This document shows, piece by piece, positions 9,410 through 19,980 of a stretch of DNA of 64,000 bases. Position numbers and translations under genes: made by a program. Under the pieces are notes generated by a model. It did not search any database and was not told where the DNA came from. It was given only the letters and a program-made list of their open reading frames with translations. This DNA comes from Bacillus_BD sp963765265 (lineage in GTDB: Bacteria > Bacillota > Bacilli > Bacillales > Cytobacillaceae). Location: the NCBI GenBank assembly GCA_963765265.1, contig CAVXVN010000006.1, positions 310,001-374,000 on the forward strand, in the 5' to 3' direction. Numbering within the stretch: position 1 is the stretch's first letter; each line of letters opens with the position of its first letter.

Positions 9410-10357
9410 TTGCATCGCTCTCTTAAATGGTTTTCTGTATTCACAACAATCGGTATGCTCTTTATTTTACTAGGTGGAGCTCTTGTTACTAAAACCGATT
9501 CCGGGATGGGATGCGGACGCACATGGCCCCTTTGTAACGGTCAACTCATTCCCGATGAAATTACAATTGAATTAGTTATTGAATTTGCTCACCGTATTGT
9601 TTCTGGAGTGGTTGGACTCATGGTTGTAATCCTTTCTGTATGGTCATGGCGGTCGATTGGTCATATTAGAGAAACAAAATTTCTTTCCGCCACATCTTTC
9701 CTCTTTCTACTCTTTCAAGGATTAGTAGGTGCGGCTGCTGTTGTATGGGGCCAATCGGATTTTGTACTCGCCATTCATTTCGGTATTTCCCTTATATCTT
9801 TTTCCACCGTTTTTTTGTTAACCCTTCTAATATTTGAAGTAGACAAAAAATTCGAAGCCGAAAAACTTGTTCTTGATACTCGAATGAGGCGTCAAATTAT
9901 TGGAGTTACGATTTACAGTTTTATAGTTGTGTACACTGGTGCACTCGTACGACATGTTAATGCAAGCCTTGTTTGTCGTGATTGGCCGCTTTGTATTAAT
10001 AATCAATTTGCCCTTCCAACAAATTTATACGAATGGGTTCAAATGGGGCACCGCGCAGCTGCCGGGATCATATTTATCTGGATCGGTTACATTATGTATT
10101 TAGCAATCAAACATTATCAGCATCAAAAAATAGTTTATTGGGGTTGGATCATTACTTTTAGTCTGGTCACTTTACAAGTTATCGCAGGTGCTTTTATTAT
10201 TTTTACAAAAGGAAACCTCTTAGTAGCCCTGACTCATGCTTTCTTAATTGCTTGTCTGTTTGGTATGTTAAGTTATTTTGTTCTACTCACTTATAGAAGT
10301 AAATCAAATGAAGTTCTTTTAAATACCTACATAGATTCGTCAAGTAATACCCAATGA
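9410..10357 (+). CDS. ctaA: CtaA, heme A synthase
   Basis: Oxidises the C8 methyl of heme O to give heme A. The 315-residue protein has eight predicted helices in two four-helix halves. Visible hallmarks are the N-terminal cysteine pair in GCGRTWPLC (about residues 35-42), the catalytic glutamate and heme histidine in EFAHR, a second cysteine pair in SLVCRDWPLC, and QMGHRAAA in the second half. TTG 9410 follows AGGTGAAG. It runs divergently from ctaB and ends at a strong hairpin shared with pycA. Confidence 0.94.
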   Translation: MHRSLKWFSVFTTIGMLFILLGGALVTKTDSGMGCGRTWPLCNGQLIPDEITIELVIEFAHRIVSGVVGLMVVILSVWSWRSIGHIRETKFLSATSFLFLLFQGLVGAAAVVWGQSDFVLAIHFGISLISFSTVFLLTLLIFEVDKKFEAEKLVLDTRMRRQIIGVTIYSFIVVYTGALVRHVNASLVCRDWPLCINNQFALPTNLYEWVQMGHRAAAGIIFIWIGYIMYLAIKHYQHQKIVYWGWIITFSLVTLQVIAGAFIIFTKGNLLVALTHAFLIACLFGMLSYFVLLTYRSKSNEVLLNTYIDSSSNTQ

Positions 10358-10376
10358 GATCTATTCAAAACCACGT

Positions 10377-10414
10377 AAAAAAGGAGTTACAGCTCAGCTG
10401 TAACTCCTTTTTTA
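10377..10414. terminator. Bidirectional terminator between ctaA and pycA
   Basis: A perfect 12-bp inverted repeat (GGAGTTACAGCT and AGCTGTAACTCC) is flanked by A6 on one side and T7 on the other, so it can end transcripts from both directions. Confidence 0.9.
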
Positions 10415-10417
10415 TTC

Positions 10418-13400
10418 TTATTTAGTTAATTCAATGAGAAGATCTCCATTTTGAATCGCTTCCCCATCTTGAACATAAATATCTTTAACAATACCTGTAA
10501 ATGGAGCTTGAACAGTAGTCTCCATTTTCATGGCTTCTGTTATTAATAAATGATCCCCTTTTTCAACCTTCTCACCTTTTTCTACAACCACTTTAATAAC
10601 TGTACCAGGCATTGTAGCGGAAATGTGATTAGGATTTTTTGGATCACCTTTTACTTTTGTAGCTACAGATGATTTAATGTTTTCATCTTTTATGACAACT
10701 TCACGAGATTGACCATTTAATTCAAAGTACACCACTCTTGTTCCATCAGCTCGCGGTTGGCTAACTGTAAGTAGCTTAACAATTAGTGTTATTCCTGTTT
10801 CAATTTCAATTTCAATTTCTTCACCCAAACGTAATCCATAAAAATAGGTCGGTGTATCCAAAACTGAAAGATCACCATATTGCGCCACAGCTTTTCTATA
10901 CTCTAAAAATACCTTAGGATAAAGCGCATAGGCAAGTACTTCAAAGTTTGTTGCTTCTCTACCTAATTCTTTAAGTAGCTCCCCTTTTAATGCTTCAAAA
11001 TCAACAGGTTCAAGCAACTCTCCAGGACGAACTGTAATCGCTTCTTTCCCTTTAAGAATTACTTTTTGCAAGTCTTCAGGGAAACCTCCGTATGGTTGAC
11101 CGAGATATCCAGTGAACAATTCAATAACGGAGTCAGGAAAATCGATTGTTTGTCCTTTCGTTAAAACATCTTCTTCCGTTAAGTTGTTTTGCACCATAAA
11201 TAATGCCATATCACCAACAACTTTAGATGAAGGCGTAACTTTTACAATATCGCCAAACATTTGATTGACACGGGAATACATTGTTTTAACATCTTCCCAT
11301 TCTTCACCAAGACCTACTGCTTTAGCTTGTTGTTGTAAATTACTATATTGTCCACCAGGCATTTCGTGCTGATAGATTTCTGAATGAGGAGATTTCATAC
11401 CAGATTCGAAATCTTGATAATATTTACGAACATCTTCCCAATAATGAGAAAGTTTTTCAAAAGAATCCACGTTAACATTTGGTTGGCGTTCAGTATTTTC
11501 CAATGCATAGAAAAGTGTACTAGCACTCGGTTGGGAAGTTAAACCAGACATTGAACCCATAGCAACATCAACGATATCAACACCCGCTTCTATTGCTTTT
11601 GCATAAGTATAGATCCCATTGCCGCTTGTATCATGTGTATGCAAGTGAATTGGGATATCGACTGTATCTTTCAATTCGGAAATCAATCGATAAGCTGCTT
11701 GTGGTTTTAATAATCCTGCCATATCTTTAATAGCTAATATATGAGCACCTTGCTCCTGAAGTTCTCTAGCAATGTTTTTATAATAATTAATATCATATTT
11801 AGTTCTTGTTGGATCCATAATGTCGCCAGTATAGCAAACAGCTGCTTCAGCTATTTTTCCTGATTGTCTAACAGCATCAATGGCCACTTCCATACTTTGA
11901 ACCCAGTTTAAACTATCAAATATACGGAACACATCGATTCCAGCATTGGCAGATTTATCTACAAATTCACGAATGACATTATCAGGATAATTTTTATAAC
12001 CGACTGCATTCGAAGCTCTTAACAACATTTGGAACATGACATTTGGAACTTGTTTTCTTAATGTCAATAAACGATCCCATGGATCTTCCTTTAAGAAGCG
12101 ATAAGCAACATCAAATGTAGCCCCGCCCCACATTTCCATAGAGAACAATTCAGGAATAAGCTTAGATGTTGGTTCAGCAATTTGTCTAAAGTCATTCGTT
12201 CTTATTCTCGTTGCTAATAATGATTGGTGAGCATCACGAAATGTTGTATCTGTTAATAATACTTCTTTTTGATCTTTCACCCACTGCACAAGTCCATCTG
12301 CGCCTTGTGCATCTAAAATTTGCTTAGTCCCACTCTTGGGTTCTAAGCCAAATGGAACTTTCGGAATTCTTGGTTGATCAAAAACAGGTCTTTTTCGTTT
12401 TTCAATTCCAGGAAATCCATTGATTGACACATTTCCAATATAAGTAAGTATTTTCGTGCCGCGGTCTTGTCTGACTGGAAAATCAAATAATTCTGGTGTG
12501 TCATCAATAAAAGATGTATCATATTTGCCATTACGGAATTTTTCATGCTTAACAACATTTAATAAGAATGGAATATTGGTCTTAATACCACGAATTCTAA
12601 ACTCTTGTAGATTTCGGACCATTTTTATTGCTGCTTGTTCAAATGTATGAGCATGTGTTGTAACCTTCACAAGTAAGGAATCATAATAAGGTGTGATGAC
12701 AGATCCTGGAAATGCACTACCTGCATCGAGACGGACACCAAAACCACCACTAGAACGATACGCATTAATTCTACCTGTATCAGGCATAAAATTATTTAGT
12801 GGATCTTCTGATGTAACACGTGATTGAATAGCAAAGCCACTAATTTTCAAATCCTCTTGAAGTGGTATTTGAATTTCCTTACCATGGAGATCATATCCTT
12901 CAGCAACAAGAATTTGTGTTTGAACAATATCAAGACCGGTGATCATTTCAGTAATGGTATGTTCTACTTGAACACGCGGGTTTACTTCAATAAAATAAAA
13001 CTCTTCATTTGCCACTAAAAATTCAACAGTACCTGCATTAAGGTAGTTGACCTTTTTCATCAAACTAACTGCGGATTCACAAATACGTTTACGCAAGTCA
13101 ACAGTAAGTGAAACACTTGGAGCAATCTCTACAACTTTTTGATGACGACGTTGTATTGAGCAATCTCGTTCGTAAAGATGAACAAGATTGCCATGTGAAT
13201 CACCAATGATTTGAACTTCAATGTGTTTAGGTCTGTTAATATATTTTTCTACATATACTTCATCATTTCCAAAAGCTGCTTTTGCTTCTGATTTTGCACG
13301 GTTAAACGATTCTGATACTTCACTTAGATCATTTACGATCCTCATACCACGTCCGCCACCGCCGAGAGAAGCTTTTATGATAATCGGGAAACCATATGTA

Positions 13401-13859
13401 TTCCCAAAGCTTTCAACTTCTTCTACACTGTTTACTGGACCATCAGTACCTGGAATAACAGGTATATTCGCTTTGATCGCTTGTTCTCTTGCTTTAACCT
13501 TGTCACCAAACATGTCAAGATGTTCTGATTTAGGTCCGATAAAAATAATACCCTCTTCTTCACATCGTCTAGCAAAATGAATGTTTTCAGATAAGAAATC
13601 CATAACCAGGATGAATGGCATCGACATCGCTTTTCTTAGCTATTTCAATAATTCCGTCAATATCGAGATATGCATCAATTGGCTTTTTTCCTTCTCCTAC
13701 AAGATAGGCCTCATCCGCTTTATTACGATGTAATGATCCTGAATCCTCTTTAGAATAAATCGCAACAGTGCGAATATTTAGCTCAGTACAAGCCCTAAAA
13801 ACACGTATCGCAATTTCACCTCTATTAGCAACTAGCACTTTGTTGATGCGTTGGCTCAC
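10418..13859 (-). CDS. pycA: PycA, pyruvate carboxylase (apparent frameshift)
   Basis: Biotin-dependent ATP-driven conversion of pyruvate to oxaloacetate, replenishing the TCA cycle. Domains in order: biotin carboxylase (residues about 5-455, with SLGGGGRGMRIV and EVNPRVQVEHT), carboxyltransferase (about 530-800, LLTDTTFRDAHQSLLATR), PYC_OADA region, and a biotinyl domain with EAMKMET near the end. The frame breaks at HPGYGFL, about 13590-13600, and resumes at SENIHFARRC. One extra T in a TTT run explains this. Total length is about 1146 residues, as in B. subtilis. GTG 13859 has GAGGTG 6 bases upstream. Confidence 0.93.
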
Positions 13860-13910
13860 ATAAAACACCTCATCTATTAAGTATATATATTTTAAAGAAG
13901 CAAGGGGGAT

Positions 13911-15137
13911 TTATACCCCACGCCTATTTACAAATGGAAAACGCTTGTCAGATTCTTGATTCATTTTATTAGGTTGTGTTTTAGTATCTCGATTCTTATA
14001 ATTATTCTCATAATTAACAAACATGGATACATTAACTAAAATACCCATTGCAAGAGATAATTGCAATAAGGATGAACCACCGTAGCTGACAAACGGTAAT
14101 GGTACTCCTGTTAATGGAATAATCCCTGAAATCCCTCCAAGATTAATAAACGATTGAATGCCAATCATCGAAGAAATCCCTATTGCTAAAAGACTACCAA
14201 ATGGATCTTTACATTTTACTCCAATAAAAATTCCTTTTAATATAATATACCCTATACATAACAACACAAAACATACTCCAAATAGACCTAATTCTTCAGC
14301 AATAACTGCCATAATAAAATCTGTGTGTGATTCTGGTAAATACCCCAATTTTTGTATACCTTGCCCTAGGCCAAGCCCTTTAAGACCTCCGGAACCAAGA
14401 GCAATGTATGAATTAGCTAACTGCCACCCAATTCCTTTTACATTTTCAGCACTAAAAGGATCTTGAAAGGCAAGGAACCGACCTACTCTCACATCTGAGA
14501 ATAAGAATTCTTGCATCAAGAATAGGAGTGGAATGGCAAAGAGCAAACCTATTCCTCCTAGTCTAAAAATGTTGCGAAAACTCATACCTGAAGAAGAAAT
14601 AATCGTACTTCCAATTAATAGAATGATTATCGCAGTACCAACATCAGGTTGTATTGCTACTAACCCAATGACAAGAACTAAATAGACTAATGGGGGTACA
14701 ACCCCTTTATTGAATTCATTTATATAGGCTTGTTTCTTAGCATATACAGCAGACAAGTAAATAATAACACATAACTTGACAAATTCTGAAGGTTGTAAAC
14801 TTGATGTTCCAACTTTAAACCAACTTTGGGCATTACCAGCTACATGCCCAAAAACAAATAAACCACCTAATCCAAATAAAGACAGAAAAACCATAGGGAC
14901 TAATACTTTTTTACTTTGCAGTATTTTATATGGAACTAATGCTGTGAAAATAAATACAAACATTGAAATAATAATGTTCATTTTCTGTTTTTGATAGAAG
15001 AAATCACTCTCCCATCCATATCGTTGAACCGCAGAAACCATACTTGCACTATAAATCATAATAAGGCCAAAAATTGTTAACATGGCTAGAACGACAATTA
15101 AGGAATAATCATATGATTTTAAGATTCTTTTTAACAT
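13911..15137 (-). CDS. ftsW: FtsW, septal peptidoglycan glycosyltransferase
   Basis: A 408-residue SEDS-family membrane protein with about ten helices. It polymerises lipid II at the division septum together with a class B penicillin-binding protein. Seen in the sequence: YSLIVVLAMLTIFGLIMIYSA at the N-terminus, SSLQPSEFVKL, the large extracellular loop ending GLGQGIQKLGYLPESHTDF, and TGVPLPFVSYGGSS. The cytoplasmic tail is polar. ATG 15137 follows GAAGAGG. It lies between pycA and ylaN, as in B. subtilis, where it is an essential gene. Confidence 0.92.
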   Translation of the reverse strand: MLKRILKSYDYSLIVVLAMLTIFGLIMIYSASMVSAVQRYGWESDFFYQKQKMNIIISMFVFIFTALVPYKILQSKKVLVPMVFLSLFGLGGLFVFGHVAGNAQSWFKVGTSSLQPSEFVKLCVIIYLSAVYAKKQAYINEFNKGVVPPLVYLVLVIGLVAIQPDVGTAIIILLIGSTIISSSGMSFRNIFRLGGIGLLFAIPLLFLMQEFLFSDVRVGRFLAFQDPFSAENVKGIGWQLANSYIALGSGGLKGLGLGQGIQKLGYLPESHTDFIMAVIAEELGLFGVCFVLLCIGYIILKGIFIGVKCKDPFGSLLAIGISSMIGIQSFINLGGISGIIPLTGVPLPFVSYGGSSLLQLSLAMGILVNVSMFVNYENNYKNRDTKTQPNKMNQESDKRFPFVNRRGV

Positions 15138-15360
15138 CCAACCTCTTCCCTCGTCTTCTAAAGTTGTTATATTTATTCTACTATACTATCAAATATCCTG
15201 CCTACTGAGAGAAGAAAATGTTTATTTAAAGAGGAAAATTGCATTTTACTTATCGTACTAATCTCATGAATACGTTGCAATGACTATTTTAATTTCTTAG
15301 AAAATTACCTCATTATATAAATACACTTATAAATATTACGTATAGATTCTATAGGTAAAA

Positions 15361-15394
15361 AGACTCAAACAAGATCCATTCAATGTTTGAGTCT
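15361..15394 (-). terminator. Terminator of ylaN
   Basis: AGACTCAAACA pairs with TGTTTGAGTCT (11 bp, 12-base loop) just after the ylaN stop, and a TTTTT stretch follows on the minus strand. Confidence 0.8.
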
Positions 15395-15399
15395 TTTCG

Positions 15400-15681
15400 T
15401 TATTTTTTTATTGACGACTCATGTAACAGTAAAAGTTCTGTTTCTAATTCATCTAAAAGAATTTTTCCGTTCTTTTCATCAATAAGTCCAAGACGAACTG
15501 CAAAATCTATTTCTCGTGATAAACCAAACATTTGTGTATCCAATACATCTTCATAAAGAGGGCATTGTGGCATTGTGAGATTATCCATCTGCACTTTAAT
15601 CAGTTTTAATATTTTATTAGCATCTGCTTTTAATATGGAATTTGCTTTTTCTTTATGATCAATGGTCATTTCAGAAGCCAA
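15400..15681 (-). CDS. ylaN: YlaN, iron-homeostasis protein (DUF1507)
   Basis: A 93-residue, mostly helical soluble protein with no membrane segment, ending LLDELETELLLLHES. It matches YlaN of Bacillus and Staphylococcus. Work in those species links it to iron control through interaction with the Fur repressor; that is family knowledge and nothing here tests it. TTG 15681 follows a run of seven G and TCAAAA. It is followed on the same strand by ftsW, but its own terminator separates them. Confidence 0.88.
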   Translation of the reverse strand: MASEMTIDHKEKANSILKADANKILKLIKVQMDNLTMPQCPLYEDVLDTQMFGLSREIDFAVRLGLIDEKNGKILLDELETELLLLHESSIKK

Positions 15682-15894
15682 TTTTGACCCCCCCGTTTCC
15701 GAGCGATTATCTTGTCTTTAAATTTTAAACGTTAATATTGAAAAATGCAAGAAATAATAGAGAAAGACTCTGACGAAGTTGAACAAGTAGGTTTATAACG
15801 TCACCTTTTATATTTTACACTAACCCCGATTCCATGACAGTCACCTTTTAATGGGGTATAATTTTTTATGAGTTATGTATAATAGGAGGACAAA

Positions 15895-16392
15895 ATGGAA
15901 AATATTATTTTGGTTAATGGAAAGGTTAAATTTTCGATTACGCTCGATCCAAGCGTTTGGATCTTTGATGAAAGAAAACTGGAATTAACTACTTTTTTTG
16001 ATGAAAAGAAAAACAAAGTCAATGAATTAGAGGAATATACAAAATCAATCTCTAAGCATTGGGATCGTGAAATTATGGAAGGTGCTACGGTTCCTTCTGT
16101 AGTAAAAACTGAAAAGAAATATGTGAAAGAGCTTCTATTAACTGGAACGTTTGGAATTCGTTTTGAGCCCTTCTTGCAAAATGCAGAGCCTTATGAGGAA
16201 GCAAAAACGGTTGTGATCGAAAGTATTGACAACAAGTATCCAATTCCTATTGAAGAGGCAAAAGAACTTATTCTTTGCTTTTCAAGTATTGGAAAACCAC
16301 TTAAAGAAGACGGTCCTATCCATGTATACTTTGGTGATGGTAGTAACAAACAAAATCCTATTAAAAATGTTAGAAATTTCCGCATTGACTAG
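15895..16392 (+). CDS. ylaL: YlaL-like conserved protein
   Basis: A 165-residue soluble protein of unknown function. It has a charged central region, an FGIRFEPFLQNAEPYEEAKT segment, and a C-terminal part ending in PIHVYFGDGSNKQNPIKNVR. I recall YlaL next to ylaK and ylaN in Bacillus; the name rests on that position and general appearance more than on a known motif. ATG 15895 follows AGGAGGACAAA. It is convergent with ylaK and shares a terminator hairpin. Confidence 0.65.
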   Translation: MENIILVNGKVKFSITLDPSVWIFDERKLELTTFFDEKKNKVNELEEYTKSISKHWDREIMEGATVPSVVKTEKKYVKELLLTGTFGIRFEPFLQNAEPYEEAKTVVIESIDNKYPIPIEEAKELILCFSSIGKPLKEDGPIHVYFGDGSNKQNPIKNVRNFRID

Positions 16393-16401
16393 AAATTTTT
16401 T

Positions 16402-16440
16402 AAAAAAGAAGAGAAAGCCAGTGCTTTCTCTTCTTTTTTC
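16402..16440. terminator. Bidirectional terminator ylaL/ylaK
   Basis: AAGAAGAGAAAGC and GCTTTCTCTTCTT form a 13-bp stem with loop CAGT. A and T runs flank it on both sides. Confidence 0.88.
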
Positions 16441-16445
16441 TCTCC

Positions 16446-17774
16446 TTACAATAAATCTGCAGCTAATTGGGCTAGACCGGATCGCTCTCCCTTAACTAGC
16501 CTTACATGACCTGCTATTTTCTGATCCTTAAATTTTTCGACCACATATGTAAGGCCGTTATTATAGGCATCCAAATAAGGATGGTCGATTTGTTCAGGAT
16601 CTCCCATTAAAACAATTTTACTGCCTTCTCCTACCCTTGTTAGAATCGTTTTTACTTCATGTTTAGATAAATTTTGTGCTTCATCAATAATAATATATTG
16701 ATCTGGAATACTTCTCCCTCGTATATAAGTTAATGCCTCGACCTCAATCGAGCCCATTCCTGCAAGAATGGCTTCTAATTCACCTGGCTTCTTTGCATTA
16801 AATAAGTACTCCAAATTATCATATATCGGTTGCATCCATGGTCTCAATTTCTCTTGTTTTTCTCCAGGAAGATAACCTAGATCTTTTCCAACTGGTACAA
16901 TGGGTCGTGCAACAAGTAACTTTTTAAAATCACCTAAATCCTCAGTCTGCATTAAACCTGCTGCAAGAGCTAATAGTGTTTTTCCAGTTCCTGCTTTCCC
17001 GATGAGTGTTACAAGCGGTAAATCCTTTCTTAACAATAGTTCTACAGCCATGGTTTGTTGAACATTTCGCGGTTTAATTCCCCAAATGTGGTCATGGTCA
17101 AAGATTAGTTTTTTCACTTTTTGTGCCATTTGATCAACAATACCAATAGCTGAGGACGATGAACCTAGAGCATCCTTAATCAGAATAAACTGGTTTGGAT
17201 AAAAAGGATGGTTCGCAATATCTGTTAAGGGCAGTTCACCTTGTTCATAAAATCGATTTAGTAATTCCGTTTCTATATAGATATTTAAAAACCCTGTATA
17301 AATATGATCATTTTCTACAACTCGATCACTAAGAAAATCCTCCGAAACCAGTCCAATCGCATCTGCCTTAACTCTGACAAGTGCATCCTTACTAACTAAG
17401 ATAACCTGTCGACCATTTTCTTTTGTTTCTTCTTCAAGTGATAAATTTTTGGCAACAGCTAGTATGCGATTATCATTTGTTTTTTCAATAAATATTTCTT
17501 GAAGTTGATGAAAAGATCGATGATTTAATTCAATTCTAATTTGCCCACCATTTTCCAATAGAACACCTTCATGAAGTTTTCCAGTTTCGCGCATATTATC
17601 AATGAGTCTTGCAACTTGCCTAGCATTTCGACCAATTTCATCCATATAACGTTTTTTGGAATCAACTTCTTCAAGCACGACAGCAGGTATAATCACTTCA
17701 TTTTCTTCAAATGAAAAAATGGAATTTGGATCCTGTAGTAACACATTCGTATCTAACACGTATATTTTACTCAA
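16446..17774 (-). CDS. ylaK: YlaK, PIN-PhoH family ATPase
   Basis: 442 residues in two domains. An N-terminal PIN nuclease-like domain (MSKIYVLDTNVLLQDPNS, with acidic residues at VVLEEVDS and NDNRILA). A C-terminal PhoH ATPase has Walker A TLIGKAGTGKTLLALA, Walker B YIIIDEAQN and a later VLMGDPEQID. PIN-PhoH proteins are thought to couple RNA unwinding with RNA cleavage; the substrate is unknown. TTG 17774 lies 8 bases after AGGAGG. B. subtilis YlaK has the same arrangement and position. Confidence 0.88.
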   Translation of the reverse strand: MSKIYVLDTNVLLQDPNSIFSFEENEVIIPAVVLEEVDSKKRYMDEIGRNARQVARLIDNMRETGKLHEGVLLENGGQIRIELNHRSFHQLQEIFIEKTNDNRILAVAKNLSLEEETKENGRQVILVSKDALVRVKADAIGLVSEDFLSDRVVENDHIYTGFLNIYIETELLNRFYEQGELPLTDIANHPFYPNQFILIKDALGSSSSAIGIVDQMAQKVKKLIFDHDHIWGIKPRNVQQTMAVELLLRKDLPLVTLIGKAGTGKTLLALAAGLMQTEDLGDFKKLLVARPIVPVGKDLGYLPGEKQEKLRPWMQPIYDNLEYLFNAKKPGELEAILAGMGSIEVEALTYIRGRSIPDQYIIIDEAQNLSKHEVKTILTRVGEGSKIVLMGDPEQIDHPYLDAYNNGLTYVVEKFKDQKIAGHVRLVKGERSGLAQLAADLL

Positions 17775-18146
17775 TTAGATGCCTCCTGCTCCTATGTGTT
17801 CTTTGTGCTATGATGCGCTTTTCTTTTTTCTCTTTGACGAACAGTTGTGTTTAGACCCTTTCTCCTGCATTCTTTCTCACAGTGTCACTGTTCATCCGTT
17901 ATACGCAGAGTTTATATACTATATCTTCACAGAGCCCTAAATTGAAATACATACCTTCTCAGGTTGTCACATCCCTTCGCCTCATATTTCTAGCACAGAG
18001 CAGTTAGAACTTTGTTAAAATATATGAATTCCCGTATAAAGTTAGAAGGTATTTTGCACAATAACTAGTAATGATTCTAGGAATTATTAAAAAAGGTTTA
18101 ATCCCGTAAGGTGAAATGGATGCACTATTTTTAGGAGGTGTTTATT
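17775..18146. other. ylaK/ylaJ divergent intergenic region
   Basis: About 370 bases with no gene that I can support. It must carry promoters for ylaK (minus) and the sporulation gene ylaJ (plus). I looked for a SigG-type element upstream of ylaJ and found no pair with correct spacing. The ylaJ ribosome site AGGAGG is at 18133-18138. Confidence 0.5.
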
Positions 18147-18731
18147 TTGAAGGCTTATCTTTTCCTTTTTATTTGTTTATTAACGATTTGTGGATGTAGT
18201 GCTACCAAAAACGAAGTTGCCGAAACAAAGCAAAATGTTGTAAGTGTTAAAAACACCACGATTCAAGATGTTGATAAACAAACAGGGCAAGAGATTTCTC
18301 AACATTTAGTGGAGCTTTCCACAAGCATTCCAAATGTGAATGATGCAACAGCAGTTGTTTTAGGCCCTTATGCCATTGTGGGAATTGATGTTAATAAAAA
18401 TTTAGATCGATCAGAGGTTGGATCCATTAAATATTCAGTTACAGAAAGCTTAAAAAATGATCCACATGGAGCAACAGCAGTCGTAGTGGCTGATCCTGAT
18501 TTGAATGCACGTTTAAAAGAAGTCAGTGAAGATATTCGTAACGGCAAGCCTATCCAAGGTATTTTGAATGAGTTAGCAGATATCTCTGGACGTCTAATGC
18601 CTGAAATTCCCGCTGACTTGGTAAATCCCAAATCCAAAAATACTCTAGAAAAACTAAATAACAAATTAAATAACAAAGAAGATCAAAACCTTGAGAAATA
18701 TCAGCAGGAACAATCCAATCATCAAAAGTAG
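18147..18731 (+). CDS. ylaJ: YlaJ, YhcN/YlaJ family sporulation lipoprotein
   Basis: A 194-residue predicted lipoprotein: signal peptide with lipobox TICGC (Cys 17), then a soluble domain with DATAVVLGPYAIVGIDV and GATAVVVADPDL, typical of the YhcN/YlaJ family. In B. subtilis these proteins are made in the developing spore and influence germination. The C-terminal tail is rich in N, K, E and Q. TTG 18147 lies 8 bases after AGGAGG; the GTG at 18138 overlaps that site and is rejected. It is evidence that the organism sporulates. Confidence 0.85.
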   Translation: MKAYLFLFICLLTICGCSATKNEVAETKQNVVSVKNTTIQDVDKQTGQEISQHLVELSTSIPNVNDATAVVLGPYAIVGIDVNKNLDRSEVGSIKYSVTESLKNDPHGATAVVVADPDLNARLKEVSEDIRNGKPIQGILNELADISGRLMPEIPADLVNPKSKNTLEKLNNKLNNKEDQNLEKYQQEQSNHQK

Positions 18732-18756
18732 CTTAGTCAAATGACTAAGCTTTTTG
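18730..18756 (+). terminator. Terminator of ylaJ
   Basis: A 10-bp perfect stem (AGCTTAGTCA with TGACTAAGCT, loop AA) is followed by TTTTT. It overlaps the 3' end of the convergent gene. Confidence 0.85.
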
Positions 18757-19200
18757 CATTGCATCCATAACTTGATGATCCAGTCTTGAAGCGGCCTCCA
18801 GATCATATGTTTTACCATACTCAGGTTGTATCGTAATTTTTGACCCATAAAACATAACATCTCTAACCTCTTTTATATTTAGCTTCATGAGCGCTAATGG
18901 TAATGGGATTCCACTAATTTTTTCTTCTTGAATGGTGACGTACCCACTAATGGAATAGGATGATTCTTCAACAATTACATTAATCACCACTTTATTGTTA
19001 TGTTTGATATTTTGAATTATACGAGAACGATTATCAACGGCAAAAACAATGGTTTGTTTATTCTTTGCAAGCACCCAAGACAGCGCACTTACATTTGGTC
19101 CCCCTGTTTCAAAATCAACAGTAGAAAGCAGTACAAAGCGTTCCTTTTGTAAATAATCAAATAATTGCTGAGTTAAACATGGTTCTACTTGGTTTACCAT
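18745..19200 (-). CDS. Pyridoxamine 5'-phosphate oxidase-like (split-barrel flavin) protein
   Basis: 151 residues with an N-terminal pattern typical of the FMN-binding split-barrel fold: LQKERFVLLSTVDFETGGPN, then ALSWVLA, then VFAVDNRSRIIQNIKHNNKV. The family binds FMN, heme or F420, and the substrate cannot be told here. True pyridoxine-phosphate oxidase motifs are not obvious. ATG 19200 follows AAAGGAGGGG. The stop lies inside the ylaJ terminator, so the two convergent genes overlap at the terminator. Confidence 0.75.
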   Translation of the reverse strand: MVNQVEPCLTQQLFDYLQKERFVLLSTVDFETGGPNVSALSWVLAKNKQTIVFAVDNRSRIIQNIKHNNKVVINVIVEESSYSISGYVTIQEEKISGIPLPLALMKLNIKEVRDVMFYGSKITIQPEYGKTYDLEAASRLDHQVMDAMQKA

Positions 19201-19435
19201 TAAAAACCCCTCCTTTTTACTACTTAATCATATTATCAAAACTTCATACTTGCAACCATCCCATTAAAAAACGAGAATTTAAAAAAAATTCGAAAGAAAT
19301 GTAAACATAATATATAATATAAGTAAATAGGATGAATGACAGTATGAAGTATTTGGATAAACTTTGAAGTGAGAAAAAGTATATTATCTTCTTTTTTAGA
19401 GAAAAATCGAATTGAATTTTATGAGGTGTACGTTT

Positions 19436-19639
19436 ATGAAAGTGAAATGCGTGATATGTGATAAAATCGAAAACCTTAAGGATGATTCCTTTCAAGCCAA
19501 ACGGCTACGAAATAGACCAATATCCACTTATATGTGTGAATCTTGCTCAAGTCGAATTACAGCAAGAACAGAACAAAGAATAGCAACCGGAAATTTCCAA
19601 CTATATCGGAGTAAGAAACAGCAGAATGAATGGGATTAA
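19436..19639 (+). CDS. ylaI: YlaI, small zinc-ribbon-like protein (DUF2197)
   Basis: 67 residues with two cysteine pairs, CVIC near residue 5-8 and CESC near 36-39, suggesting a single zinc-binding ribbon. The rest is basic (RLRNRPISTYM, SRITARTEQR). The function is unknown. ATG 19436 has GAGGTG 7 bases upstream. An in-frame ATG at 19412 would include the ribosome site. The name comes from size, cysteine pattern and yla synteny. Confidence 0.8.
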   Translation: MKVKCVICDKIENLKDDSFQAKRLRNRPISTYMCESCSSRITARTEQRIATGNFQLYRSKKQQNEWD

Positions 19640-19649
19640 TCACGGATAA

Positions 19650-19678
19650 AAAAGTCTCTACACTATGTAGAGACTTTT
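19650..19678. terminator. Bidirectional terminator after ylaI
   Basis: GTCTCTACA and TGTAGAGAC form a 9-bp stem with loop CTA, between A and T runs. Confidence 0.88.
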
Positions 19679-19964
19679 AATTTGGGTAATTCACATACTT
19701 TTCTGGAGAATCTTTTATTTGATTAATCATGACTTCAATTAATTCCCTTGGAAAACGCGTTTTAAATATTTCCTTGCCCTTAACATAAGAAATATGATAC
19801 ATGACATCATCAACTTCAATCGTAATATCAGATACCTTATGGTCCTCTTCTAAAATGGCTAAAAACATACTTTCTGTTTCCACTGCAGCTTTATCTGTCG
19901 GTCTTTCATCACAAACAACTTTAATCGTCAGCCAATTATACAATGCATCCTGAACAGAATTCAT
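19677..19964 (-). CDS. Conserved hypothetical protein in the ylaH operon
   Basis: A 95-residue soluble, acidic protein that I do not recognise. It contains LYNWLTIKVVCDERPTDKAA and ends EVMINQIKDSPEKYVNYPN. ATG 19964 lies 7 bases after a GGAG; the ATG at 19991 overlaps the end of ylaH. It is 16 bases downstream of ylaH and probably co-transcribed. I see no motif that gives a function. Confidence 0.7.
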   Translation of the reverse strand: MNSVQDALYNWLTIKVVCDERPTDKAAVETESMFLAILEEDHKVSDITIEVDDVMYHISYVKGKEIFKTRFPRELIEVMINQIKDSPEKYVNYPN

Positions 19965-19980
19965 CAATTTTCTCCGTCTC

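Noticed and set aside
13221..13580. 119-codon plus-strand frame opposite pycA
   Set aside because: Fully antisense to the biotin carboxylase domain, with no ribosome site. It follows the codon pattern of pycA.
19244..19495. 83-codon minus-strand frame rich in F, I and Y
   Set aside because: It reflects A/T-rich intergenic DNA and overlaps ylaI on the other strand; no ribosome site.
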